From positions 248,001 through 312,000 of the forward strand of contig CAJJAW010000002.1 in assembly GCA_905182195.1 (NCBI GenBank): 64,000 nucleotides of DNA, given 5' to 3'. The stretch comes from Alphaproteobacteria bacterium UBA4588. Its GTDB lineage: Bacteria; Pseudomonadota; Alphaproteobacteria; Rhodobacterales; Rhodobacteraceae. Every line of letters begins with the position of its first letter. Positions within the stretch are counted from its first letter, which is position 1. Under the pieces are notes generated by a model, which did not search any database, was not told the DNA's origin, and was given only the letters and a program-made list of their open reading frames with translations. Below are positions 27,796 to 37,897 of this stretch, piece after piece. The translations under genes and the position numbers were made by a program.

Positions 27796-27983
27796 CGTGC
27801 TTACCCCAAATCATCCAAAGGCACCTCTATCTTAACTTGGCCAAAAAGCAACTCAGCCCACAGCGTCCATCCGCGCCTCAATTGTGCTGCGGCAGCTGTC
27901 TATTTTTGGCCAGCCTTAACGGCTGTAATAAAATTTAGAACGTGCTGAAATTCAAGGGCTTTGTGTATAAAAGTCATAACGCT

Positions 27984-29198
27984 TTAGGCCTTGTGGAAGT
28001 GGGCAACAATCTCAATATGAGGCGACCAACGGAATTGGTCAACCACCTCCACCCATTTTAACATATATCCACCGGCGCATAAAATATTAGCGTCACGAGC
28101 AAAGCTGACTGGGTTGCACGACACCATTGCGATATCAGGCACACTACTTTGAGCCAATTGCTGAACCTGTTTTTCGGCCCCAGCTCGCGGAGGGTCAACA
28201 ATTGCGGCATTAAATTTTATCAAATCGGTATGATCAACCGGGTTGCGATATAAGTCACGGGCAGAGGTGGTTACGCTTTTAATTCCCTGGGTATGGCGCA
28301 CACCATGGGCAAGCGCATCCAATAGGCCTTTGTCATTTTCCACACAATGCAACGTCGCAACCCCCGCCAAAGGCAGGCTAAGTGTACCCACTCCCGAGAA
28401 CAAATCAATCACCTTATCTGCCCCAGCCAAAGCCAGGCCGACAGCGTCTTGCAATGTTTTTTCACCCTGTGGAGTAGCCTGCGTAAATGCCCGCGGCGGG
28501 GTGGAAACAGTAACCTTGCCAAAGGTCAACTGTGGTGCTTGATGTTGACAAATTATTTCATTACCAATCGAAAGACGCGCTATTCCATTTGATCCAGCCC
28601 ATAGCGCGAATAACCCAAGATCCTTTTCTAATTGATGCTCCATGCCCTCAACCGAGAGGTCAATTCCAGTATCCGTCGACAACACCCAAAAACCAAGCTG
28701 CCCCTTACGGGAACCAAACTGCACAGAGAATGTCTGAAGGGCTGGAATAATCGCCAAAATTTCTGGTGCCAAAACCTTGCAGGGCTCAATGGCTTGAATG
28801 ATGTTGCTAGCCTTACCAAAAAATCCAACCGTTGCACCCTTTTTGGTGCGCCTACCACTAAGTTTTGCACGCCTACGGCTATTTTCTGGTGAGGTGTGGA
28901 TGGCTTGAATTTCAACCGTTACGCCCTGAGCCACCAATGCGCGGGCTACCACAGCTTGCTTCCAATCTGCTACAAAATCAGGGTGGGCGTGATGTAGCGA
29001 GCAGCCACCACAGCGCTTGAAAGCGGCACAGCTTGCCACAATACGGTGCTCAGAGGGCTGAGTGATACGAACGTTTTCTAATCGGTCTCCAACCAGCTCT
29101 CCAGAAACTACCTCTCCGGGTAGCGCACGGTCCACGAAGATTGGCCCTGCAGCCAAACCATCACCCAGATGTCCCAAGCGCCCAATAGTGATTTCCAT
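27984..29198 (-). CDS. RlmD/RumA-type 23S rRNA (uracil-5-)-methyltransferase
   Basis: A 404-residue radical-independent SAM methyltransferase with a TRAM-like N-terminal domain, a [4Fe-4S] cluster set (Cys57, Cys63, Cys66 in CAAFKRCGGC, and Cys140), the SAM-binding DLFSGVGTLSLPLA, and the catalytic motifs DPPRAG and SCNP, where the Cys is the nucleophile. Which uridine it methylates cannot be decided. I chose ATG 29198, which overlaps the upstream ABC gene stop by one base (TAATG); the longer in-frame start lies inside that gene. Confidence 0.92.
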   Translation of the reverse strand: MEITIGRLGHLGDGLAAGPIFVDRALPGEVVSGELVGDRLENVRITQPSEHRIVASCAAFKRCGGCSLHHAHPDFVADWKQAVVARALVAQGVTVEIQAIHTSPENSRRRAKLSGRRTKKGATVGFFGKASNIIQAIEPCKVLAPEILAIIPALQTFSVQFGSRKGQLGFWVLSTDTGIDLSVEGMEHQLEKDLGLFALWAGSNGIARLSIGNEIICQHQAPQLTFGKVTVSTPPRAFTQATPQGEKTLQDAVGLALAGADKVIDLFSGVGTLSLPLAGVATLHCVENDKGLLDALAHGVRHTQGIKSVTTSARDLYRNPVDHTDLIKFNAAIVDPPRAGAEKQVQQLAQSSVPDIAMVSCNPVSFARDANILCAGGYMLKWVEVVDQFRWSPHIEIVAHFHKA

Positions 29199-31036
29199 TA
29201 GTTTTTTTCCATTGCCAAAAAGCCACCAGACTGATGCTTCCAAAATTCAGCATAGGCCCCTTCCGCCGCCAATAAGCTGGCATGCGTTCCCTCTTCCACA
29301 ATATGCCCTTTATCAAGAACAATAATACGATCCATGCGTGCAATCGTGGAAAGTCGGTGTGCGATAGCTATTACTGTCTTACCAGCCATCACTTTATAAA
29401 GTGTTTCTAGAATTTCAGCCTCCACAGCACTGTCGAGTGCTGATGTTGCCTCATCCAATACCAAAATTGGCGCATCCTTCAAAATCACGCGCGCTAAAGA
29501 CACCCGTTGGCGTTGGCCACCGGAAAGCTTCACCCCACGCTCACCAACTTGTGCATCATATCCAATGCGTCCTTCTGGATCTTGCAAGGTCAGGATGAAA
29601 TCATGTGCTTCAGCCTTCTTTGCCGCTTCAATCATTTCAGCTTCAGAGGCATTAAGCCTACCATATAAAATATTATCCCGCACCGAGCGATGCAAAAGCG
29701 AGCTGTCTTGCTGGACCACACCAATCTGCGCACGTAGGCTGTCTTGGGTAACTTGCGAAATATCTTGACCATCAAATTGAATTTGGCCCGATTCAATATC
29801 ATAAAATCGCAACAACAGCTTTATAAGTGTTGACTTGCCCGCACCACTGGCCCCAACCAGCCCAACACTTTGCCCAGGCTTGATCTCAAGCGAAACTCCT
29901 TCGAGCCCACCAAAGTCTCGTCCATAACGATGGGTCAGGTTTGAAACCACAATTTTTCCCGCCCCCATCTGTAAGGGCTGCGCATCAAATACATCCACAA
30001 GCTCAATAGGGGATGAAATTGTTTCCATCCCCTCACGGATTACACCCAATTGACGAAAAACTGTTGTTAACGCCCACATAATCCAGCCAGACATGCCATT
30101 CATACGGGTGGTAAGAGCAGCGCCTGCCACAATTACTCCAACACTGGCGCTGCCAACAGTCCAGAGATAAATTCCCCAGCCCACCACACTGACAACTAAT
30201 AATCCGTTAAGCATCACAAGCCCAATATCCATAAGTGTATAAAGTCGCATTTCATACTGGAATGTGCTGCGAGCCCTTTCAATAGCCTCAACCCCGTAAT
30301 TCAACTCCTGATTATTTTGCGAAAACATCTTCACCGAATGGATGTTTGTATAACTATCTACCACCCGCCCAGTAACGGCACTGCGTGCATCAGAAGAGGC
30401 TGTCGATGCTGGTCCAACCCGTCGCACAGTCCAAAAAACTAGCGCCCCATAAAGCCCCGCCCAAATAAGCATGGGGATGGCCAGCCGTGGATCAGCCTCC
30501 GCCAACAGAAAAATTGCACCGATTAGGTAGGCAATCGAAAATGTGACCGCATCAAAAGCTTGAAATACAACCTCACCAGTCGCGGGTGGAGTTTGCATAA
30601 TCCTGTTGGCAATACGACCCGCAAAGTCATTCTCAAACCAGCTGACCGATTGTGATAAAACGTGCTTATGCGCCCGATAGCGCACCAAAGTACCAACATT
30701 GGGCAACATCGCATTATTTTGTAGCAATGTATCAATAGCTTGAATAAGTGGCCGAAGTGTCAAAATGGATACGGCTACTAAAATAAGCTCCACTTTATGT
30801 GCCGCCCAAAACACAGTGGGCGTTGTATCGGACAATAGGGTAACGAGCCGACCTAGATACCAAATCAACCCAATCTCAATGGCGGCCACGACAGTTGAAA
30901 AACACCCCAAAAACCAAAATATTTTTTTGAAGGGTAAAAGGTAATCACGCAAAAATGGCCCAAGCTGTTTTGGCGGCGTGTTGCTAATAGGATAGGCTTG
31001 ATAGGGATCAACTAATTTTTCAAAAAATCTAAACAT
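29198..31036 (-). CDS. ABC transporter, fused membrane and ATPase domains (exporter type)
   Basis: A 612-residue half-transporter with a six-helix type I exporter domain (about residues 25-330) and an ATPase domain (about 355-600): Walker A GASGAGKST, Q-loop VQQDSSLL, signature [16 protein letters not shown], Walker B ILVLDEATSALD, and switch AHRLST. The family is the MsbA/multidrug-like group; the substrate is unknown. I chose ATG 31036 (MFRFFEKLVDPYQAY), the start seen in relatives. It is downstream of the CCA gene by 50 bases. Confidence 0.92.
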   Translation of the reverse strand: MFRFFEKLVDPYQAYPISNTPPKQLGPFLRDYLLPFKKIFWFLGCFSTVVAAIEIGLIWYLGRLVTLLSDTTPTVFWAAHKVELILVAVSILTLRPLIQAIDTLLQNNAMLPNVGTLVRYRAHKHVLSQSVSWFENDFAGRIANRIMQTPPATGEVVFQAFDAVTFSIAYLIGAIFLLAEADPRLAIPMLIWAGLYGALVFWTVRRVGPASTASSDARSAVTGRVVDSYTNIHSVKMFSQNNQELNYGVEAIERARSTFQYEMRLYTLMDIGLVMLNGLLVVSVVGWGIYLWTVGSASVGVIVAGAALTTRMNGMSGWIMWALTTVFRQLGVIREGMETISSPIELVDVFDAQPLQMGAGKIVVSNLTHRYGRDFGGLEGVSLEIKPGQSVGLVGASGAGKSTLIKLLLRFYDIESGQIQFDGQDISQVTQDSLRAQIGVVQQDSSLLHRSVRDNILYGRLNASEAEMIEAAKKAEAHDFILTLQDPEGRIGYDAQVGERGVKLSGGQRQRVSLARVILKDAPILVLDEATSALDSAVEAEILETLYKVMAGKTVIAIAHRLSTIARMDRIIVLDKGHIVEEGTHASLLAAEGAYAEFWKHQSGGFLAMEKN

Positions 31037-31086
31037 GGCCGCTTTCAATGCATACAGACAGGTTTTGAAAAAAGACAAGGCCCATC

Positions 31087-32250
31087 CTATTCCTGCTCCA
31101 GACGCATCTGTGCGATCAATTCAGCCCTTTCAAGCTGCATATGTGAATTAATCCAAGCTGCTTGCGCCTGCTTCAATGCCCCCCCAAGCGCCGGGCCCTC
31201 AAATAGGTCCTTGAGGTCTTCAGCACTCACTGGAAATTTGGCCTGGGCCCCTGCTGTAACTGCATGCCAATCCTCTGGCGTTGGGGTTTTCTCTAACCAA
31301 ACACAGCGCAGCAACCAAGACGACCAGCCACGATCAACACCCAGTGCAAACCCATGCCCCAAGGCCAAGTCAGTATTCTGCCCATGATAACGCAACTGTT
31401 GTACATGTTTTGCCACAGCGTTACTGAGCCGCAATTGTGGTTGTAAGTTTTCGCCACCCAAAAGGGCTAACCGCCGCAGAGCATCCGGTTTCGCATCATT
31501 TTCCAGCTCTACTAAAAGCGCCACTCCCCTAGCCGTAGCCCCAGGAATAATCCGCATAAGAATACCTGTCGCCTCCATCGCTGCCAAAGCTGGCGCTGGG
31601 TGTGGAGCTGCCAAAAGCTTTAAGAGCTCGGCGCCAATACGTTCTTTCGAGACGCCATCAAGTCCAGGCTGCAACCCTGCACAGGCCGCAAGGCCATCAG
31701 GGTCTATGCCCAGGTTAGGATCCCCGTACCAAGCCCAAAACCTAAAAAACCGCAAAATGCGCAAATAATCTTCCTCAATGCGGCCACTAGCAATACCTAT
31801 AAACTTAAGCCTTTGGCTTTTGGCATCTTCCAATCCACCAAGAGGATCTATCAGATTGCCCATAGCATCTGCGTAGAGCGCATTCATCGTGAAATCACGG
31901 CGAGCCGCATCCACCTCAACCGATGTCCCGAATGACACTGTTGCGTGTCTGCCATCAGTACCAACATCCTGACGAAAGGTAGTGATTTCGTACCCCGTTT
32001 TGCCCAGCTGGAAGGTCAAGGTGCCGTGCTCCTCTCCCGTTGGAACCACACGGACGCCCAGCGCCTCTGCAATTTTACGCATCTGAAGTGGCGTGGCATC
32101 CGTGGCCAGATCAATATCTGTGGCATCTGCCACCATCACAGCGTTTCGAACACAACCGCCAACGTAGAGCAGCTTAAAACCAGCATTGGCAAAACCCATA
32201 AATATCGGTGCTAAAACGGTTTGATCCAACGTAGCTGTATTGATTCTCAT
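31087..32250 (-). CDS. cca: CCA tRNA nucleotidyltransferase / poly(A) polymerase family (class II)
   Basis: Adds or repairs the CCA end of tRNAs. The 387-residue protein has the nucleotidyltransferase head GGCVRNAV and the metal-binding DIDLAT (Asp45, Asp47), the RRDFTMNALY motif (MNALYAD) and the EDYLRILRFFRFWAWYG template motif. VRN instead of VRD is a substitution also known in alphaproteobacterial relatives. ATG 32250 overlaps the stop of the upstream Nudix gene by 4 bases. A poly(A) polymerase role cannot be excluded from sequence alone. Confidence 0.9.
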   Translation of the reverse strand: MRINTATLDQTVLAPIFMGFANAGFKLLYVGGCVRNAVMVADATDIDLATDATPLQMRKIAEALGVRVVPTGEEHGTLTFQLGKTGYEITTFRQDVGTDGRHATVSFGTSVEVDAARRDFTMNALYADAMGNLIDPLGGLEDAKSQRLKFIGIASGRIEEDYLRILRFFRFWAWYGDPNLGIDPDGLAACAGLQPGLDGVSKERIGAELLKLLAAPHPAPALAAMEATGILMRIIPGATARGVALLVELENDAKPDALRRLALLGGENLQPQLRLSNAVAKHVQQLRYHGQNTDLALGHGFALGVDRGWSSWLLRCVWLEKTPTPEDWHAVTAGAQAKFPVSAEDLKDLFEGPALGGALKQAQAAWINSHMQLERAELIAQMRLEQE

Positions 32251-32843
32251 GATGCACTCATCTGTTCTGCAAAGCCACGAAGAATGCGGGCCGTCGCCCC
32301 CCAAATATAATAGGGGCCGTATGGCACGCTGTAATATGCACGGTTTTGCCCATTCCATATTCGCGTTTGAACCTGAAAGTTCCGCAATTGTAAGACATGG
32401 CAAAGGGGAACTTCAAAAACCTCAGAGACCTCGCCCGGAGCTGCCACTATCTGCCAAGGTTGCGAAATCCAGCCAATCGTTGGGGTCACTTTAAAGCCAG
32501 TGACAGTGTAATGCACAGGCAAATGCCCCAAAACATGAACAAGCTCCGGATTCAAACTAATTTCCTCATGCGCCTCACGCAGTGCTGTAGCTGAAATATC
32601 CACATCTTCTACATCTCTTTTACCGCCTGGAAAAGCAATTTGGCCTGGATGAACGGCAAGATGGGCGGCGCGTTTGGTCAGGATAAGATGCATTCCACAT
32701 GGCCGCTCAATTAATGGAACCAAAACTCCAGCTTCCCGCATTGGGACAACACGACCTACTAGCTCTGGGTTCAGATCAAAATCTGAGGATGCCGCCGCAG
32801 GACGGTCCAGCGCACACAGGATATTAGCTTTTTGCTGGATCAT
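32247..32843 (-). CDS. Nudix hydrolase, CoA pyrophosphatase (NudL-like)
   Basis: A 198-residue protein with the NudL-type signature: HPGQIAFPGGKRDVEDVDIS followed by TALREAHEEISL, and the later GWISQPW. NudL enzymes hydrolyse coenzyme A and CoA esters. I chose ATG 32843 (MIQQKANILC), which places the start 20 bases inside the hslO gene; no strong ribosome-binding site is present, so reinitiation after hslO is likely. It is coupled to cca downstream. Confidence 0.88.
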   Translation of the reverse strand: MIQQKANILCALDRPAAASSDFDLNPELVGRVVPMREAGVLVPLIERPCGMHLILTKRAAHLAVHPGQIAFPGGKRDVEDVDISATALREAHEEISLNPELVHVLGHLPVHYTVTGFKVTPTIGWISQPWQIVAAPGEVSEVFEVPLCHVLQLRNFQVQTRIWNGQNRAYYSVPYGPYYIWGATARILRGFAEQMSAS

Positions 32844-33834
32844 TTTTTTCAGAAAGTTTGGCTTCAAACCCCAATGTCTCAGGATCAAGGATGTAATGCG
32901 CGCCACAAAACTGACAATCAGCGGTAACCTGATTATCATCAGTGGTCATATGACCAATATCTTTAGCTGAATAAATCGATAAGCTTTGTCGCACACGATC
33001 GTCAGAACAAGTGCACCCAAAGGTGACAGGTTGAATGTCATAAATCCGTGGCTGTTCTTCATGAAATAGGCGTAACAATAATTGTGCCGGCTCAATCGAT
33101 GGGCCTACAAGCTCAAGCTGATCTACCGTATCAAGCAAGATATTAACTCGGTTCCAGTTTTCGTTTGCATCACCATCCAACAAGTCAGCTGCACTCAACA
33201 AACCACCTTCTCCCGTGCCTTCTTCAGACGTTACATTTGCACCACCTGATGGCAAATGTTGCAGTATAATACCGCCCGCACGCCAACCATTGCTGCCGTC
33301 TGCTTCCTGAGAGTGTCCAAAGGCTAATGAAAACCGGGTGGGAATCTGTTCCGATTGCGCAAAATATGCCTCAGCACAGGACGAAAGCGAGGCGCCGGCA
33401 ATTGGTGTAATACCTTGATATGGTGCCGTATCTTGACCCTGGTCAATCAAAATTGCGAAATAGCCAGTGCCTACCTGTGAAAACCCACCAGCATTGTGAT
33501 CGATTGAATCTGCATCATAGCTTGCATACGCACGGATCCGGGCGGGTTCGCCATCATCCGTTGGTCCATAGTAATCTGTTGCGATCAAGCGAACCGGCCC
33601 ACTACCACGCACCTGTAGCGACAGCTTCCATCGTAGCTTCATGGTTTGACCGATCAATGCCGTCAATAAAGCCATCTCCGACACGAGTGCTTCTACGACA
33701 GGCGGGTACTCATGCTGTGCAAGCACTTGATCTAAAACCCCATCCAGGCGCGCTACGCGGCCACGGATATTTGATGCATCCAATTGAAACGGCAAAACCG
33801 TATCATCCCAACTAATTTTTGCAGAACGTGTCAT
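32824..33834 (-). CDS. hslO: Hsp33, redox-regulated chaperonin
   Basis: A 336-residue holdase that becomes active when its zinc is lost under oxidative stress. The redox switch cysteines are visible as Cys-X-Cys in FGCTCSDDRV (about 272 and 274) and Cys-X2-Cys in DCQFCGAHY (about 308 and 311). The N-terminal domain opens MTRSAKISWDDTVLPFQL. It heads an operon hslO-nudL-cca and probably onward to the ABC exporter and RNA methyltransferase, since gaps are short. Confidence 0.95.
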   Translation of the reverse strand: MTRSAKISWDDTVLPFQLDASNIRGRVARLDGVLDQVLAQHEYPPVVEALVSEMALLTALIGQTMKLRWKLSLQVRGSGPVRLIATDYYGPTDDGEPARIRAYASYDADSIDHNAGGFSQVGTGYFAILIDQGQDTAPYQGITPIAGASLSSCAEAYFAQSEQIPTRFSLAFGHSQEADGSNGWRAGGIILQHLPSGGANVTSEEGTGEGGLLSAADLLDGDANENWNRVNILLDTVDQLELVGPSIEPAQLLLRLFHEEQPRIYDIQPVTFGCTCSDDRVRQSLSIYSAKDIGHMTTDDNQVTADCQFCGAHYILDPETLGFEAKLSEKNDPAKS

Positions 33835-33914
33835 AATTGCTTTCCATAGATTGGCCTTGCCATAACTTGTAAATATAAGCAGGTCCAGATAGACGCCAAC
33901 CCTTGGAGATCAGA

Positions 33915-34388
33915 TTGAAACGTTTTGGCACCACACCAGACCCCGCACGCGACTATACAACCCGCCCTGGTGTCTATGCAATTTTGCCCTATTCAAACGG
34001 CATCCTAACAACGTTCCAAGCTGGGGTACATAATGAATATCAATTGCCTGGGGGTGGCGTAGATCCTGGTGAACAGCCACTACAGGCCCTTTACCGTGAG
34101 GTTTTTGAGGAAACTGGCTGGCATATCACACAACCACGCATGTTTTTTCGCTTCAAGCGTTTTGTGTTCATGCCTGATTATGATCTTTGGGCTGAAAAAA
34201 TATGTACAATCTACAGCGCAAAGCCGGTTGGGCGATATTTAACAGCGCCTGAGCCGGAACATCGCCCTGTTATTTTGCAAGCCTCTGAGGCAATAAACTG
34301 CCTCGCTGTTTCCGGTGATCGCCATGCAGTATCACAATTTTTTAAGCTTAAGCCTGGGCCCAAAACTGCTCGTGGACAGACTAAATAA
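33915..34388 (+). CDS. Nudix hydrolase of unknown substrate
   Basis: A 157-residue protein with a full Nudix box GGGVDPGEQPLQALYREVFEETGW near residues 46-68 (REVFEETG core). It is distinct from MutT and NudL in this window. I place the start at a TTG (33915) because GGAG is 6 bases upstream; an earlier in-frame TTG at 33903 lies before that site. The 3' end overlaps the convergent ilvA gene by 8 bases. The substrate cannot be told. Confidence 0.85.
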   Translation: MKRFGTTPDPARDYTTRPGVYAILPYSNGILTTFQAGVHNEYQLPGGGVDPGEQPLQALYREVFEETGWHITQPRMFFRFKRFVFMPDYDLWAEKICTIYSAKPVGRYLTAPEPEHRPVILQASEAINCLAVSGDRHAVSQFFKLKPGPKTARGQTK

Positions 34389-35616
34389 TCAGGTCCACCA
34401 TAGCTTCATCCCCAGTGATATCACGGATCGACATTCCAGCATTTTCCAAACGCTCCAAAAGGCTGACAAAGTTTTCAGGTGATGAGGTTTCTACCCCCAG
34501 CAGGACGGTCCCAAAATTTCGTGCTGACTTTTTAAGATACTCGAATCGTGAGATGTCGTCATCTGGTCCCAAAAGACCCAAAAAATCTTTCAACGCACCA
34601 GGTCTTTGCGGCATCCGAAGAATAAAGTACTTCTTAACACCTGCGAAGCGCTGGGCGCGTTCTTTAACTTCTGGCAAACGCTCAAAGTCGAAGTTCCCAC
34701 CAGATGACACACAAACAACCGTTTTGCCTTTTATCTTTTCTTTCAAATCTTTTAGGGCATCCAGGGCCAGAGCTCCGGCAGGTTCTAGTACCACGCCTTC
34801 AATGTTCAGCATTTCCAATATCGTCGTACAAATACGGTCCTCAGGAATCGCTAGGACGTGGTCAGCGTCAATGCCTTTAAGGGCTGCAAAGGTATGCTTG
34901 CCAATACACGCTACCGCGGCACCATCTACAAATGTGTCAACATTTTTAATCGTTGTAGGCTCGCCAGCTAGTACAGCTGCCGCAAGACTTTTTCCTCCCG
35001 TAGGCTCAACATAGAATATTTCTGTGTCAGGGGCCCGCTCCATCAAAAGACGGCGTGCAGAGGACGAAAGACCGCCCCCACCCACAGGTACAACCAAAAT
35101 ATCCGGCGCACCTTCAAGCTGCTCGAGCAGCTCATGGGTCACCGTAGCCTGGCCCTCGATCACATCCAGATCATCAAAGGGCGATAAAAAATGCCCCCCC
35201 ACTTCAGCGCAATAGGTTTGGCTGGCGCGTAAGGTATCATCAAAATAGTCGCCTACTAAGCGCACCTCGACCCACCCCCCACCAAACAACTTTGTTTTGC
35301 TTATCTTTTGCTGTGGAGTGGTCACAGGCATGAATATCACACCACTTTTGCGCACGTGCTTACAAACAAAAGCTACGCCTTGTGCATGGTTTCCAGCACT
35401 CGCACAAACAAATACTTGCTTATCCGCCTGCTTGCTCATCGCGTTATAGGCACCGCGTAGCTTATACGAGCGCACCGGGGAAAGGTCTTCACGCTTGAGC
35501 CAAATATCAGCGCCATACGCAATCGACAAATAATCGTTGCGTTGTAGTGGTGTTGCGGGAAACAATTTCCGCATACGAAGAGTGGCCTCAGCGGCTTGGG
35601 TACTAAAGTTTGTCAT
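34381..35616 (-). CDS. ilvA: IlvA, threonine dehydratase (PLP)
   Basis: Deaminates threonine to 2-oxobutanoate, the first step of isoleucine synthesis. The 411-residue protein has the PLP lysine in RSYKLRGAYNAM (about residue 51), the phosphate-binding loop VPVGGGGLSSS and SAGNHAQGVA, and one C-terminal ACT-like regulatory domain (from about 325: KKYFILRMPQRPGALKDFL), the short form rather than the two-domain E. coli form. Confidence 0.94.
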   Translation of the reverse strand: MTNFSTQAAEATLRMRKLFPATPLQRNDYLSIAYGADIWLKREDLSPVRSYKLRGAYNAMSKQADKQVFVCASAGNHAQGVAFVCKHVRKSGVIFMPVTTPQQKISKTKLFGGGWVEVRLVGDYFDDTLRASQTYCAEVGGHFLSPFDDLDVIEGQATVTHELLEQLEGAPDILVVPVGGGGLSSSARRLLMERAPDTEIFYVEPTGGKSLAAAVLAGEPTTIKNVDTFVDGAAVACIGKHTFAALKGIDADHVLAIPEDRICTTILEMLNIEGVVLEPAGALALDALKDLKEKIKGKTVVCVSSGGNFDFERLPEVKERAQRFAGVKKYFILRMPQRPGALKDFLGLLGPDDDISRFEYLKKSARNFGTVLLGVETSSPENFVSLLERLENAGMSIRDITGDEAMVDLII

Positions 35617-35799
35617 AACCGTGACTAGTGACCCAAACTACCGAAATGCGCAAGTTCTAGGTCAGAAACGCTTTTTCAGGCGGCAAACCATTAGAGCTGG
35701 TAGGGGTCCTCAAAAATTAAGTCCATCAACTTGCCGTGCAACCAAAAACCATATACCTCCGCGCGGATCATACTTCAGCATATTTGAATTGGAAAACAC

Positions 35800-37017
35800 A
35801 TGTCAGTCCCTAAGAAAGTTGTTCTGGCCTATTCAGGCGGATTAGACACTTCAATCATTCTCAAATGGTTGCAAATCGAATATGGTTGTGAAGTTGTAAC
35901 GTTTACAGCAGATCTGGGCCAGGGTGAAGAGCTTGAGCCAGCACGAGCTAAAGCTAAACTAATGGGGGCCGCTTCAATCTATATTGAAGATGTACGTGAA
36001 GAATTTGTTCGTGATTTTGTGTTTCCAATGTTTCGCGCCAATGCTCTTTATGAGGGCCTTTATCTTCTTGGAACATCAATCGCACGGCCCTTAATCTCAA
36101 AGCGCTTGGTTGAAATTGCAGCAATTGAGGGTGCGGACGCTGTAGCACATGGCGCCACTGGAAAAGGCAATGACCAAGTGAGGTTTGAGCTAGCGGCCTA
36201 TGCACTGAACCCAGATATAAAAGTGATTGCTCCCTGGCGGGAATGGGATTTGTCCAGCCGCACCAGGCTAATCGACTTTGCAGAAAAAAACCAAATACCA
36301 ATCGCTAAAGACAAGCGTGGCGAAGCGCCTTTTAGTGTAGATGCAAACCTACTGCACACTTCTTCAGAGGGTAAAGTTCTAGAAAATCCAGCATTAGAAG
36401 CTCCAGAATACGTGTATCAGCGCACAGTAAACCCTGAAGATGCCCCAAATACCCCAGAATATGTTGAGCTTGGTTTTAAAGCTGGCGATGCTGCGTCTAT
36501 CAACGGCATTGAAATGTCGCCTGCCACTATTCTAACAGAGCTAAACGCCCTGGGAGGCAAGCATGGTATTGGACGGCTTGACCTGGTTGAGGGCCGTTTT
36601 GTTGGTATGAAGTCTCGCGGCATATATGAAACTCCAGGCGGCACTCTACTCCTTGAAGCCCACCGCGCCATTGAATCTATAACTCTTGATCGTGGCGCAG
36701 CACATCTTAAGGACGAGCTAATGCCAAAATATGCCGAGTTGATTTATAATGGCTTTTGGTTCAGCCCTGAGCGCGAAATGTTGCAAGCAATGATAGATAA
36801 ATCACAAGAGCATGTGACCGGCACAGTGCGTTTGAAGCTATACAAAGGGTTGGCAAGCACTGTTGGCCGTTGGTCAGACTATAGCCTATACTCCGAGGCA
36901 CATGTGACCTTCGAAGATGATGCGGGCGCTTATGATCAAAAAGATGCGGCCGGTTTTATCCAGCTCAACGCTCTGCGATTAAAGCTTTTGGCCGCTCGAA
37001 AAAATCGAGTTAGCTGA
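35800..37017 (+). CDS. argG: ArgG, argininosuccinate synthase
   Basis: Condenses citrulline and aspartate with ATP in arginine synthesis. The 405-residue protein has the N-type ATP pyrophosphatase loop [16 protein letters not shown] at residues about 9-24, the citrulline/aspartate site [15 protein letters not shown] and IAPWREWDL. The start [14 protein letters not shown] is the family start. The 183-base upstream gap separates it from divergent ilvA; I see no clear promoter there. Confidence 0.97.
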   Translation: MSVPKKVVLAYSGGLDTSIILKWLQIEYGCEVVTFTADLGQGEELEPARAKAKLMGAASIYIEDVREEFVRDFVFPMFRANALYEGLYLLGTSIARPLISKRLVEIAAIEGADAVAHGATGKGNDQVRFELAAYALNPDIKVIAPWREWDLSSRTRLIDFAEKNQIPIAKDKRGEAPFSVDANLLHTSSEGKVLENPALEAPEYVYQRTVNPEDAPNTPEYVELGFKAGDAASINGIEMSPATILTELNALGGKHGIGRLDLVEGRFVGMKSRGIYETPGGTLLLEAHRAIESITLDRGAAHLKDELMPKYAELIYNGFWFSPEREMLQAMIDKSQEHVTGTVRLKLYKGLASTVGRWSDYSLYSEAHVTFEDDAGAYDQKDAAGFIQLNALRLKLLAARKNRVS

Positions 37018-37085
37018 TTTCATCATATCTTTGAAATGAAGTAAAACTTAAGGGACTTTTTTATATTTTGCAGTGGTTGCATAAG

Positions 37086-37175
37086 TCAAAGATTCACAAC
37101 CGAAATGGCCTCAATGTTTAACATGCCGCCCAAGTTGTCGGCCTCAATCATACCTATTAGGCTAAGAAGATTCAT
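37086..37175 (-). CDS. Candidate 29-aa small protein coupled to the sulfotransferase gene
   Basis: An ATG at 37175 overlaps the sulfotransferase stop as ATGA, the same junction used between the two preceding genes, and opens a 29-residue frame (MNLLSLIGMIEADNLGGM and so on, ending VVNL) closed by TGA. The first eight residues are hydrophobic. It is too short to judge by composition. If real, it would be the third member of the aminotransferase-sulfotransferase operon. Confidence 0.3.
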   Translation of the reverse strand: MNLLSLIGMIEADNLGGMLNIEAISVVNL

Positions 37176-37897
37176 ATCTTAGGTTCCTTGCTAATCACAT
37201 CAAATTTTTGGTATATTTCTTTTGCTTGCTCCAGAATTTCTGAAAACTCAGGGGCCACAACTGGTATAGGCCCCGGCACAGCACCAAATCCAGTAGATTG
37301 GTGCACCGCATCATACCAATGAGACGCCCAAACACCATCTTCAGCGCGGGGCCCAGCCGTCCAACTTAGCATTGCCGAATCAAACCCGATTCCAAGGCCA
37401 GCACAAAGCCCCAAAAGGGCCGTTCGTGGGTTGGAAAGTATATCATCGCTATCAATCACGATTGGCCTCTGTCCCAGAGCCACACAATGATCATAAATCC
37501 GCTTTTGTTGTACAAACCCAAGATCCTCTAGAGTTAGAGTTTCACGTTTGCGCTCATAGCTCGCAATTACTCTTGCAGGCTCTCTTATCAAAAACACATT
37601 TTCTTGCTGTGCAACCCAATCCACCGAAAACTGTGGAAGCATATGGTGGGTAAGTTGCTTTTGGTACCATATCGCATGACCACCGGGCACAGGGCCTGTG
37701 ACGTGCGCACTTATCAGCTCTGGATCATGCGGCAAGCTTTCAAGGATTGCATCGTTCATCGGGTGCTGGATTCCAGAGTGGTGCAAATAGGCGCCATAAT
37801 AAGGTTCATCCACAATAGTCGTATCTGCACGATTTCCAAAAGCATACATCATAGCCGTAGAGAGGTTGCGCGGCCCAGACCACATAGCAATTCTCAT
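37172..37897 (-). CDS. Sulfotransferase-like P-loop protein
   Basis: A 241-residue protein whose start MRIAMWSGPRNLSTAMMYAF holds a 5'-phosphosulfate-binding-like loop (WSGPRNLSTA) and whose middle holds a 3'-phosphate-binding-like motif (FLIREPARVIASYER). These are PAPS-dependent sulfotransferase features, but an activity is not proved. The gene overlaps the upstream class IV aminotransferase gene by 4 bases (ATGA), so the two products are probably made together. Confidence 0.8.
   Translation of the reverse strand: MRIAMWSGPRNLSTAMMYAFGNRADTTIVDEPYYGAYLHHSGIQHPMNDAILESLPHDPELISAHVTGPVPGGHAIWYQKQLTHHMLPQFSVDWVAQQENVFLIREPARVIASYERKRETLTLEDLGFVQQKRIYDHCVALGQRPIVIDSDDILSNPRTALLGLCAGLGIGFDSAMLSWTAGPRAEDGVWASHWYDAVHQSTGFGAVPGPIPVVAPEFSEILEQAKEIYQKFDVISKEPKI

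Noticed and set aside
31991-32150. Possible inactivation of the CCA enzyme because VRD reads VRN
   Set aside because: The catalytic Asp pair (DIDLAT) is intact and the substitution occurs in alphaproteobacterial relatives.
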